A DNA stretch of 64,000 nt, taken from contig CAUYUJ010014556.1 of NCBI GenBank assembly GCA_963575745.1, positions 330,729 through 394,728 of the forward strand, given 5' to 3'. The notes under the pieces are model-generated. The model was not told where the DNA came from. It ran no database searches and saw only the letters and a list, made by a program, of their open reading frames with translations. This document shows, piece after piece, positions 54,311-64,000 of the stretch (positions are counted from its first letter, which is position 1; each line of letters opens with the position of its first letter). The stretch comes from Prorocentrum cordatum (taxonomy: Eukaryota; Sar; Dinophyceae; Prorocentrales; Prorocentraceae). The position numbers were made by a program, and so were the translations under genes.

Positions 54311-57300
54311 TCAGGACGCGGTCGCCTGCTCCCCGCTCACTGCCCTACTCTGGGCGGGGCCCTCGGCCGAGAAGGCGATCTCTTGGGCCCCCCCGTCCTT
54401 GGGGTGCCAGTGGCCGCGCTGCTCGGCTCCCCCCGTTCCTCCTTGTTTCGGGATGCGCGGGTCCAGGGCCAGCTCGCCCTCCTCGCTGCTCGGGTGGGCG
54501 ACGTCCGGGCGCAGTTTGCCCGCGCTGGCGCGGGTGCTCATCGCGTCGACGCGCTGCTGACCGAGGCTGGTGGGCACCCCCCCACCGCCCCGAACGGCCG
54601 CGCCGACCCGCCGCTGCCGAGCCGTGGCATCGCCAAGCTCGGCGCAGTTCACCTCGGCCTCCTCCCATCTGTAGCCCGCTGCCTTCGGCTCTGCGCCTGC
54701 AGGGCCGAGCTCAGCGGGCCCTGGGGCATTGGCAACTGCCGCCTTGGCGCCGACCTGGATGATAAAATCTGCCCATCGCCTCGCCTCCTCGCCATCGCCA
54801 TTCGTTCGGCTAGCCGCCGCCTCCACCTTCCCCGGCGCTTGGCCAGTCCACTCGGCCACTTCTGGGGGCCGCGGCGAGTGCCCCGCTCCTGGCGCCCCTG
54901 CTGTGCTGCGCATCCACGCGATGGCGCCCCTCTTGGCGCCCGCCCTGCAGAGGGCTCCCAGGGCGCCTCTCCGCTCGACGAGGGCCACCGCCAAGCCTGG
55001 AAGGCCGGTGGGGTCCCCGGCGTGCTCCCGCCAACTGCTGGGCCGCGCGCGTGTCCTCGTCGCTCTGGCCTTCCCTGATCAGGGCCCGGGGGCCTGATGG
55101 AGCCGGCCTCTCTCGGGGTGCCTCGCCCAGCTCTCCCGCGGGTCGACCGCCTCGAACCCCTTCCTGGCCGCGAGCGCCTCGGCCTCCTCATCCTCCACGC
55201 GGGAGAAAGTGCCCGCAATGACGTTGTGGTGCGTGCGGAAGTTCGCGCTGGCTACCTCGTATCCGTAGACCGCCTCCAGGCATGTGATCGCCATGATGAG
55301 GAAGCTGGCGTGGCGGTCCTTGGCGCGACGGCTCTGCAACCAGCAGTGGACGTTGTAGTTGCCCCTGCCATGCATGACCACGCCCCTCTCCCACCAACCT
55401 TCCGCGCCGGCCTTAGCCGCGAAGGTGACCCGGTTCATGAACTCCGCGATCGCGACGATAGCATCCTCATCCTCCTCGACCCCCGCTGCTTCCCTGAGCT
55501 CCTGCGTGACATCGGGCACCGCGTGGAGCGCGCACTTGGAGTTAACCCAGTCGACTGCGGCGATCCTCTGCAGCGTCAAGCCCCCGTCGCCTAGATCACC
55601 CGGCACTGCGCACCTGGGAGGGTCAGCCTCTCGTTGATCGAGAGTGCGCCTGACGTCGCGCCGAGGATGCGCGACTTCCACTTCGAGCGGTCCGCGGCCA
55701 GGACGCGAGCAACCTCGCTGGCTTGCCAGAAGTCCGACCGCGCCAGAGATCCCTGGGCGTCACCGTCGAGGCCCAGCCAGCCTCCAGGGACGGCCCCTCG
55801 CCAGGGCGTCCGTGGTGCCCATCAGGCACCGCGTGGCCGGCATGACCCGGCGCCAGAACTGCTGGTTCCCCTGGTAGACCTCCGGGAAGTTCCAGGGGAT
55901 GCTCTGCTGGCCGTAATCCAGGGTCGGGTCCGTCAGGAGGTGGGCTGCCTTCTCGATCTTCGGCTCAGGCATCTTAATCGTTCCCTCCTCGGTCCGAATC
56001 TTCGCGGTCTTCCCGCCTCCTTATTCCTGGTCCTTTTGTTCGTTCACGGCGTCCTTCCCTATGCAGGTCCTGATGCCCTCCGAGGCTGTAGCTCTGCTCT
56101 GCGCCGCCCGTGTGCCGACATCTGGCTCCGCGAGCACCTGGTCGCCCATCAGAAAGGAATTGTGCACGCATGGGGCAGCGTCGTCCCAGCGCGCGTCGGC
56201 CAGGCGATAGGCTGCGTGATATCCCTTGGCTACCCGTGCCCAGATCATCCACTCGCCTGGGCTACCAGTCCAACCGAACGTCAAGACCATGTAGACCGCC
56301 GTGATGAGGGCTGCCACGCCCCCCATACCTCTTCCGAGGTCCGCGCCGAAGATGCAGGCGTCCATCTCGAGCATCAAGACCCACCTGACAGTGTCCTTGA
56401 CATCCTTGTTGGCCAAATATATCTCGACTTCTGGCATGCGGGCATTCCACCGCGAGATGATGCGAACCAGATCCTAATGCCTTGGCTGGTCCGGCGGGGG
56501 GTTGTCCTCCGTGGGGCACTCTGTCTGGGTTCCGTGCCGTCCCATATCAGCCTGCCCTTGTCGCTCATAGTGCGATCTGGGTTATGCTTGGGCACCCTCG
56601 CCACGGGTGCACTCGCTACCTTGCTGAGTCAGTGCTCGTGGACGTTGGTGCAGATCAGAACCCTTTTCTTGGCCGTGTTTTTCTGCAGCGTGCTCATGAT
56701 CTCGTCGGGAGGTGGTCTTGCGCGCACGCTGGGACGCGGCAGGGCCTTGAGCCTGGTCGGCGCGCCCGTGAACCTAGCCCGGGCCCCATTCTTGGCAACC
56801 TTCCGCGCGTGCTCCAGGAGGGCGTCGTCCACCGGCGGCTCCAAGTCCTTGTCGAAGATGCCCCTCAAGTGGCAGCCACGCGTCTCCCGCCAAATTCCCC
56901 TGAGCGCCGCGATGGCCTTCTCGAGTGACCCGGCCTCTTCAAGCACATCATCTCCTCGTCGGGCCAGCTCGCCAGCCCCTCCTGCGTCGTGCTCCGGGTG
57001 ATCTCGGGGGGGATCACAGTGGGCCCCCGCTGCCGCGTCCTCGCGCTTGGACCTGGGCTCAGCCTCGACCTCCCGCGCGCGGATATACTTCAATATCTCG
57101 CCTCCGTCGGCGTCTCCCTGGCAGCTGGCCCCCTCGTGCTGATTCACTGATTCTCCGTCCCCCCTCCTTGCTCTTCCTCTCCGCTCCCGCGGGTCCTCGT
57201 TGCCCGCCGCGGCGCCGTCTTAGCCGCGAGCTCGGCCATCTCGAGCGAGTAGGTCTCGCTCCGCTTGGTGACGGCCTTCCCCTCGACCGCGTGGTGCATG

Positions 57301-59700
57301 TGGTCGGCGCTGCGCGCGGGTTAAGCGGCGCAGCTATGTCCTCCGACGTCGAGGCGATGCGCGTCGGCTTGAGTTTCAAGCCGCCTGCGGCGCTGCGTAG
57401 GTTGACGGCGCACTGGTCCAACCTTTACCCCCGTCGAGATGAGCTCCTTCTGCGCTTCCTCGAGTTGCCGCCGAGCCGCCGAGAGCCGCGAGCTCTCGGC
57501 CGAGCAGTCCCTGTGCTTGGCTGCGCGCTCGGCCATGATCTCCCTGGCGGGCGCCAGAAACCTCGCACCCTCCCGCCTCGCCCTCGACAGGTCGACCCCT
57601 CGAGACTCGTTGAGCGGCGCGAAGGCGCAGAAGGCCGTGCATGGCCAGCTGAGACAGGTCTCGCGCGGGTCGTGGAGGTCCACGAGCGCCGGCAGCAGCC
57701 GTCGGCCCCCGCGTCGGCGAAGGCCCTGCCCGCGCTGCAGCCCGATCTGGATCGCGCATCCTCTTTTTTGGGTCACAGCTTGCGAGACGCGTGCCTCGCC
57801 CGCGAAGATCTCGAGGAAGTCGAGGCAATGCTCCTGCGGTGGGAGGGCTGCGGCCTGGGCTCCAAGCCATTCGCGGATCTCGTCGTCCGTGCATCTCGCC
57901 CGCCTTGCCGACTTCAACCTCTTCCGCATTCTCCTCGACCTCACCCGCCGCGGCCCTTTCCAGGGACGGGGCGGAGTTGGCTGGGGCTTCTTCGCTCGGC
58001 AGCCCGACGGGGGAGCCGGGCGCTGGCCTCCGGGTGGCCGCCGCGCCCGCTGCCTCCGCGCACCGCCGGCGCGCCGGCGCCCCAGGGCACGCCAGAGGCG
58101 ACCTGGTCACGAGCGCCAGCTCGAGCAGCGCCTCCCAGCCAAGGGCTGGCAGCTCCTGGACGTCGATTCCAGCTCCGTGCAACTGGCCCATGATACCGTC
58201 TGTCGGCGCGACCAGGGCCCGCATGTGGCCCTGGTGGACAAGGGCCAAGATAATATCAGCCTCCTGACGTGTGAACTCGGGACCGATGATGAGCTCGACC
58301 GCCGCCCTGCCGAAGAAGGCCACGCGCGCGGCGCCCAGGGCCTTGCTTCGCCAGGGGTTCGGCGGTGGCGCTGCGTGCATGCGGTAGTCTTTGTAAATGG
58401 TCCCTGTGCGTGAGGTCATGGCAGAAGATGCGAAGGTCTGCCTCCGCCTGCGCGAGCCAGCCCAGGACCTCGCACCCAGGGCGCCTTCCGCTGACCTGGC
58501 TGCCGCCGGCATCTCCTTGCGGAACTTGAGGCGCTCCTCCTGGACCTCGATCGCCGATGGCTGGCCGCCTGGCGGATCCTGCTTGTTGCCGACCATGTGC
58601 GCCGCCGCCGCGTTGAGGATGGCGCACTCGCGAAGCTCGATCTCTGGTGGCTCACCCTGCGTCGAAAGCGGTAGCCCGTCCGGCGCTTGGACAGTCTCGG
58701 CGTCCAGGGCCAACTTGTCGCGGTAGTCCAGCATGGTCCAGCATGGTCCAGCATGCCCTGGCCGGGCTCGTTGTCTGCTCCCCGTTCATGGGCCCCGCCC
58801 TAGCTTGGCCGGGCGCCACTTGTCCGACTTTGTTCCCCTGGTGGTGCTGCTGAAGGAAGACCTCGGCCGCGTCCGCCAACTCGGAGCATCCGAACTCGAC
58901 GGCGCGCGCCGCCAACGCCTCGACGTCGTGCGTCTCATCAGCCTCCTTCGCCGCTCGCTCGGTTGCGGAGGTAACGACCCGACAGGCCCGTCGCCGCTGC
59001 CGCGTGCTGGGGGTGGGGGTGGGGGTGGGTGGGTGGGTGGGTGGGTGGGTCGGTATTAATTTCGTGCATGACCTCCTTCATGCGCGCCAGCTCGGGCGTG
59101 GAGTCTGGCAGCAGAGCTCTCTGCTGCTTTGCCTGGTGGCGGCTGGTCAGCCACCGGGTGTCGGGCCCCTGCGTCGTCAGGCGTAGGTGCTCCTCGAGCT
59201 CCGTGGGGTTGGAGCCCTTCATATTTTTCGGGGCCCCCACCCAGAGGGAGGGGAGCTCGCGCGCGGCTCGCCCATGGCCTCTCGAGGTGAAACCGCCCCG
59301 ACTCCTCCTGCATCTCTGGCTTCCTCGACCTGCGGCGCCTCCTCCTTCGGCGTGCCGACGGTGGGGGTCTCTTGACCAGCGTCGAGGCTGGCCGCCTCGC
59401 ACTCGACAACTTCCTCGCCGCGGCCTTTGGCCCCTGCGGCCGCTGCCACAGCCTGGGGCGCGGGCGCGGAAGAGCTGGCGGCGGGCGCGGCCTCCCCAAC
59501 CCGCTTGGGGGCCTCTGCTTCGTGCGCCTTCCTGAGCGCGGCCATCGTCTTGTCCGCGTCCTCGTGTCTCCCGTGGGACCCCCGCGCTTGATGAGCTGCA
59601 TCTGCGCTGTGCGGTCCAGCGGGCCCACCTAGCCAATCGCTCGGTGGGAGTGCGGGCAGGCGGTGTTCTGGAAGCCTTTCCAGCTGGCGTTGTCCCAGCA
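54311..59700 (-). pseudogene. Element II Pol (decayed)
   Basis: Same order as element I. A CCCH-like CWDNASWKGFQNTACPHSHR lies at about 59636-59700. A MLDYRDKL...ILNAAAAHMV stretch (58734 on) and AEADLRIFCHDL (about 58440) match the element I linker (MLDFHDR; EADLRIFIHD). The methyltransferase-like domain is at 57590-57830 (FLEIFAGEARVSQAV; SWPCTAFCAFAPLNESRG). RT pieces are ARVPKHNPDRTMS (56600), NKDVKDTVRWV, LTFGWTGSPGEWM and FLMGDQVLAE (56437-56021). RNase H is at 55079-55560, with D44 and E80 of the 55681 frame kept but Gly where the other two Asp should be. The second methyltransferase-like core is at 54500-54700 (ELGDATARQRRVGAAVR). Many frameshifts. Confidence 0.75.
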
Positions 59701-61330
59701 GGTGGTGCGGCCGCTGGAGGGGGACTTAGGCCTGTGGTCGAGACCCCTCCCGTGATTCTTCTTGCTGAGGGCCTGGCCAGATGGCCCAGCGCCGCCCTTG
59801 CTGCTGCCTCCTCCGCCTGCTGCGCCGCCGCCACCCCCTCCTGCTCCTGTGCCTTCAGCGCCCGCCCTGTGGCGGCCAGCTGCCAGCTGCGCTGGCTGAG
59901 GCTGAACGGCTACAGAGCGGAACGCCGTTTGCCATTGCGACCGCTGGAGCTTGCTATGGTGCCAGGCCATGTTGTCGGTCATGAATACTGATCGGGCTCG
60001 TCAAGGTAATATATCCTGGGCATCTTCAGCCGCGGCCCTGGATCGTCCGCGCTGCTAGGCGATGTGTACGCGAAGCGGATCCTGTCCCACGTCGGGCTTT
60101 CGTCCCCCATGAGCTCTGGCATCTTGGCCTTCGTCATGCGCAATTCCTCGCGCCGCCCTGCCCCTCAGCTCCGCCCAGATGCCGTTGGTGGGGTTGGGGG
60201 GCCACGCGTGGTCTGCCTCGTCGTTCATTTTGAGCAGCTGCTCGGCCGCTGTGACCTGCTGGTCGTAGTGCGCCTGCCCGTGGAAGCAGGCCCATCCCCG
60301 CGCCTCCCGCTTAGCGTCCTGGAACCCATACTGAGGAGTGGGCGCGCGTCGAGGTCGCGCGGCGCGAAGTTGCCCATGTCCGCCCCGACGTCTTCGGGAA
60401 GCTTGCGCAGCTGAGCCAGTAGCCCGGGAGGTGGGCGTGGTCGCGTCTCCCGTGCTGGAAGGCGGCGCGGCCGTAAGCGATGGCATCGGCGACGTTGGTC
60501 GGGGACTTGATAGAGCGGAACGACGGCCTCGAGTTCTGCCCCGCCGACCGAAGGCTGTAAAACACACCCTTCCCCTGCAAGCCATGGGCGCCTGCTGCTC
60601 CCCCGCCCGGCCGCTGCTAGCCAGCGTGCCTTTGGCTGCTCCTCCTGCCTCCCCCGCGTGCTTCTTGGCCCGCCCCGGCTCTGTAATGGGGCTCTGCAAG
60701 CCGAGTCCCAGCTCGGTCTTGGGGGGCGGCCCCGCCAGGATTCGCTCCTCCTGAGGCATGGGGGAGGCGCCCGTGTGCCACTCCCTAGGCCTGGTGATTC
60801 ATTCGTTCGACGAAGGATGCCTCTGGCGAGGGCCTGCCCCCCCGCGGGGGGGGGAGGGGCTGGGCAGCGTTGTGGAACGCCGACGGGTCGAACCCTGCGG
60901 GTGATTGCTGAACTGGAGGCCTCTGGCCGAAGGCGACGAACCCCGAGCCCGGGGGCGCTCCAGGCCTCGGCCCAGGGGGCGGCGGGCCCGCGGGCCCCCG
61001 CCAGGGCGTGGGCGCCCCGAGCGGTCGGTGCGCGCTGGGAAGGGGACTCCCCGCCGTCGCCAGGCACAGCAGCCCTTCCGTATCTGCGGGCCGCCCTGCC
61101 GCCCCATGGCCACGCCCGTCTCCGCGCTCGAGCTCCCCGCCCCGCGCGGCCTGGCACCTCCGAGGCAGGCTGGGTCCGACCTCGCTAACCGCGCCCTCGT
61201 GCATCGCGTCGGCGGCTTCAATGAGCTCGGCGAGGAGCTCATCTCCCCGCTCCTCGCTCGGCAGACAAGGCACCTCGAGCAGAAACGCCTGTATGGCCGT
61301 CCGCCCTGCGGCCCGAGTAGTCGGAGATGA
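59635..61330 (-). pseudogene. Element II Gag-like region
   Basis: Several overlapping minus frames share fragments with the element I Gag: DAIAYGRAAFQHGRRDHAHL (around 60450-60490) against its ALTYGQEHSLPRTT segment, and LKMPRIYYLDEPDQYS (about 59990-60040) against VKIPRTFVVEDPTEYY. The latter is followed closely by the ATG at 59982 and the CCCH finger. Gly/Pro/Arg-rich linkers dominate elsewhere. Broken by frameshifts. Confidence 0.45.
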
Positions 61331-61506
61331 GGGTTGTGCGGGGGTCCCGTTTCCTCTGCCCCTTATCCTGCGCCAGCTTCGCGTCGAAATCGCTGCGTTC
61401 CTCCTTGCTCGTCGGCGTGGCGCTCCTGCTCCAGGATCTCGCCCTGCGCGCCAGGTGGTAGCGACTCCGCTCCTTGCTCAGGGCGACCGCGGATAGCGGG
61501 CTCAGG

Positions 61507-63232
61507 CTATCCCCGCGGTAGTTGGCGCCGTCTTCGTAATCCGAGAGTCTGGGGGCCGCGCCGGGATCCCGGCACGCGGCTGGGGGCTGGGGGCTGATGA
61601 ACTAACTCATCGAGCAGCTCTGGGCGCAGGGCCGACAGGGCGCAATCAGGGCGGAGAAGACGAGGCCGAGGCCGACCGCCTCCACGTCGGTGCGGGGGTC
61701 GCTCTCGGTGGCGCCCTTGGCCGGGCCGATGAAATTGGCGGGTTAGGCTGCGGTGCGCGCCCCTGCTCGCGTCCGCGTCGGCCAGGGGGCCCCTCGCGTG
61801 GATCGGCCAGGCCACCTCTGCTGCCGCCTTGGCGGGGCTGCCCTTTCTGGCTCCTGCGCTCGCCGAGAGGCGTTCCCCGCGCGCCTGGCGGGCTTCCTGT
61901 CCTTCGGTGTGGCGAGGGCTCGGCTTCTTCTCCTCCTCGGGCCTCGGGGTAGTGGGGCGGCTGCGCCAGGCTGCGACCCGATCGGTCGCGTGCGTCGCGC
62001 AGAGGGGGGGGGGGGGCGCCTCCTTATCCGTGGTCATCCCACTGCAGCACTGGGCACGGGCGCGCTTCCGCTGCGCCGCCCGCGCCTCGTAGGCCTGCGC
62101 GTGGAAGGCGCGCGCCCGGAAAGTGCGGGCGCCGCCCGCCTCTGGGGGCTTGGCCAGGTCCGACACGTTGATCTGGGAGCCGGCGTTGGCCGCGCGCGAG
62201 GAGCAGACGTGGGCCGCGCCCCTCTCGCCCTCCGGCAGGGTGCGCGGGGTGGCCGCGCAGGGGTGCACCACTCCGATGCCCTCCTCGTCCGTGGTCGTTT
62301 CATGGTCGTCCTTGAGGTAGCGGTGGGAGCTGCCCTTCACGCCCTTGAAGCGGAAGACGCACCCGTGCCTAGTGAGGCAACTACCTGCGAGAGGCCCCTG
62401 CTCCAAACGCGCCACTGACCCGCCTGACTTCACGATGAGGTCGTTGGGCGTCATCCTTTCGGCGATGCCCCCTCTCGCGCGGACCTCGTTCTTCGCGTGG
62501 GCTCCGTCTGCTGCCTCGACCTCGGATGGGCCGTCCCAGGACAGATCGCAGGATGGGTCGCCTTCCAGGGCCCCCTTGACATCATGCCAGCGAAGCCCCT
62601 CGACGTCCTTGCGATGAACGCAGTATGCGCCCATGCCGTTCGAAGGAGCCACGCTGCCAAGCCGACGTCGGAGCTCGAGATGGCGGCCGCCCCGAAAGCC
62701 GCGAGTCCCATGGCCGCCCGCTGCAGCTTCGCCCATTACTCACCAAACAAGTAACGACCCATGGCGTCGACCGTCCCCATCGCGAAAACAATGGGTCGGT
62801 GCAGCGCAGCTCCCGGCGCGCGCCCGACCTTCTCGCCGAGCCACTTCAAAGCTGCCTCGATCCACGTGTTGATCCAGGACATGCTGAAGTGCGCTCCCAT
62901 GGTAGTACATGGCGTCAAGCTTGGCCCCTCGTCCCGCCTGTCTCTTGCCGCCGACGCAGCAGGCGGGTCCGTGGGCCCGCGAGGGGGTGGCGGAGGTGGG
63001 CTAGCTCCTTGCGCTTCCCCTTTTCCGACGGCAGCGCCCTCCCCCTGCTCGAGGCTCGCGCTGGCAGCCTCGCTTGGAGGTGGCTGCGCGGGCGCCGCTG
63101 CTGGGCTGGCGTCCGCGTAGTAGTAGCCCTGACAATAATACTTGTACTCGCCAGTTGGCAGGGGGCGCTCGCCCGGGTCGGTCCTGGCTGTGGGCGGATC
63201 CGTGGCTGGGGGCCCCAAGAGAGCGAGAGTCG
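61507..63232 (-). pseudogene. Element II ORF1 (membrane/Cys-rich protein)
   Basis: The first ATG inside the element is 62900 (MGAHFSMSWINTWIEAALKW), matching the hydrophobic region of element I ORF1 (SHGWLDAGLTVFAGERW). That frame stops at 62738-62736 with TAATG, so the next ATG overlaps the stop. Other frames then give GLAAFGAAAISSSDVGLAAW (a hydrophobic segment), NDLIVKSGGSVARLEQG and VVHPCAATPRT (compare VVHLCRAGPVGG in element I) and a CCSG cluster. A Pro-rich stretch lies upstream of 62900 with no ATG, so the true start is unclear. Confidence 0.45.
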
Positions 63233-63308
63233 CCGTAGAGGCCTTGAGCAAGGAGTACGGAGAGGCTACGCGCCCGAGCAAAACCCTCTTTAATATCTCA
63301 CGTCCAAG
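63233..63308 (-). repeat. Element II split direct repeat A1
   Basis: 76 bp, matching A2 in length almost exactly, with scattered substitutions; the outer end is CACGTCCAAG. GAG repeat follows at 63309. Confidence 0.88.
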
Positions 63309-64000
63309 AGAAGGAGGAGGAGAAGGAGGAGGAGGAGGAGAAGGAAGAGGAGAAGGAGGAGAAGGAGGATGAGGACATGCATTGAGCTGCGCTCGGCCGA
63401 GCCTCATCTGAGACTGGCAGCCCACTTGCCGAAGCCTCAGCTAGTCGAGGCCGACCGATCGGACTCAGAACCTCCTCCCCCTCTGCTCCTCCCACCGTCC
63501 AGATCCTCCATCCGACCTTTCCTCCTGATCCCCCTCGTCGTCTCCGCCCTTCCTTTCAGATTCCCCCTGGCCTCTCGCTCCCTCCTCATTCCCTCCTCAT
63601 CCTCTCCTTGCCCCCCTCCTCCCCTCCTTCTTCTCCCCCTGCTGAGCGCTTCTCCTTTCCTCCTGATCCTCCCCCTTTTGATCCCTCCTCCTCCTGCTCC
63701 TTCTCTTTCTCCTTCTCCTCCTGCTCCTCCTGCTCCTCCTCCTCCTCCTCCTCCTCCTCCTCCTCGACCATCCGCCCGCATCCCCCCCGAAGCTCCTGCC
63801 GAAGGCTGGCCCGGTCCTGCTCCCACTGCCGCCGCTGGCCAGCGCGGTCGTCGCCCTCGGCGGCCTGGGGCGATGGTTTTCGGCTCAGGCACGCGGCGGC
63901 TCGTAACCCCCCTCGGGAGGAGGAGGAGGAGGAGGAGGAGGAGGAGCAGCAGGAGGAGGAGGAGGAGGAGAAGGAGGAGGAGGAGGAAGAGGAGGAGGAG
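63309..64000. repeat. GAG tract, CTC-rich DNA, then GAG tract
   Basis: 63309-63372 is GAG. 63373-63470 is short unique DNA. 63471-63765 is pyrimidine-rich with a CTC run at its end. 63766-63918 is unique. 63919-64000 is GAG running off the window. No gene seen. Confidence 0.8.

Larger units (their letters stand above)
48744..63308 (-). mobile_element. Element II: second YR retrotransposon of the same type, inactive
   Basis: Order in the minus direction: A1 (63308-63233), ORF1, Gag-like, Pol, an extra coding-like block (51120-54308), recombinase, B1 (49820-49329), A2 (49328-49252), B2 (49066-48744). This is the same A1-ORFs-B1-A2-B2 plan and protein order as element I at low protein identity, so the architecture is old. 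RT motif C reads MGDQ and two RNase H acidic residues are gone, so it cannot replicate by itself. Confidence 0.85.

Noticed and set aside
28090-63308. Bacterial or viral contaminant contig with tightly packed minus-strand genes
   Set aside because: The packed frames look operon-like, but RT, RNase H, YR and split repeats explain them as retroelements, and spliced-leader relics in neighbouring LINEs place the window in a dinoflagellate.

Overview
The window comes from a dinoflagellate nuclear genome. The best evidence is two relics of the 22-nt dinoflagellate spliced leader, both on the minus strand (27912-27933 and 47475-47496). Each sits at the 5' end of a LINE-like element. The GC-rich, intergenic character, the very long GAG/CTC microsatellites and the two 100-N scaffold gaps also fit. 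I could not recognise any ordinary host housekeeping gene, tRNA or rRNA. Genus cannot be fixed from the sequence.

Layout. 1-10.8 kb is simple and tandem repeat with one gap (5633-5732) and one weak minus-strand hypothetical coding block (8.0-8.8 kb). 11138-15142 is a foldback-like unit: long inverted arms built from tandem ~85-95 bp subrepeats around a microsatellite loop. 15.1-18.4 kb is GAG/GAT microsatellite interrupted by two short hypothetical ORFs (16.6-17.6 kb). 19.0-27.9 kb is a decayed minus-strand LINE (LINE A: spliced-leader relic, zinc/coiled-coil ORF, endonuclease, RT, RNase H). It is split by a younger insertion at about 21.7-25.16 kb that carries 433/413-bp near-identical direct repeats inside a GT/GGT microsatellite.

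28090-41611 (element I) and 48744-63308 (element II) are the core of the window. They are two minus-strand tyrosine-recombinase retroelements, 13.5 and 14.6 kb, each with split direct repeats in the order A1-ORFs-B1-A2-B2 as in Ngaro/PAT-type elements. Each codes for a proline-rich/Cys-rich ORF1 with hydrophobic segments, a Gag-like region, and a Pol region. Pol runs CCCH finger, cytosine-methyltransferase-like domain, reverse transcriptase, RNase H, then a second degenerate methyltransferase-like segment. A tyrosine recombinase follows. Presumably Gag packages the RNA, RT/RNase H copies it into circular DNA, and the recombinase inserts the circle; the methyltransferase could mark the new copy. 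Element I has complete RT, RNase H and recombinase catalytic sets, and most of its frame breaks fall in mononucleotide runs of 7 or more. Element II has lost RT and RNase H residues.

Between them lie a Penelope-like element whose GIY-YIG endonuclease is N-terminal to the RT (41.88-44.9 kb, plus strand) and a second LINE piece (LINE B, 44.94-47.5 kb, minus) with an endonuclease but no RT. The end (63.3-64 kb) returns to GAG/CTC repeat. Element I, element II and the direct-repeat insertion are each bracketed on both sides by the same microsatellite, which suggests that simple repeats serve as landing sites here.
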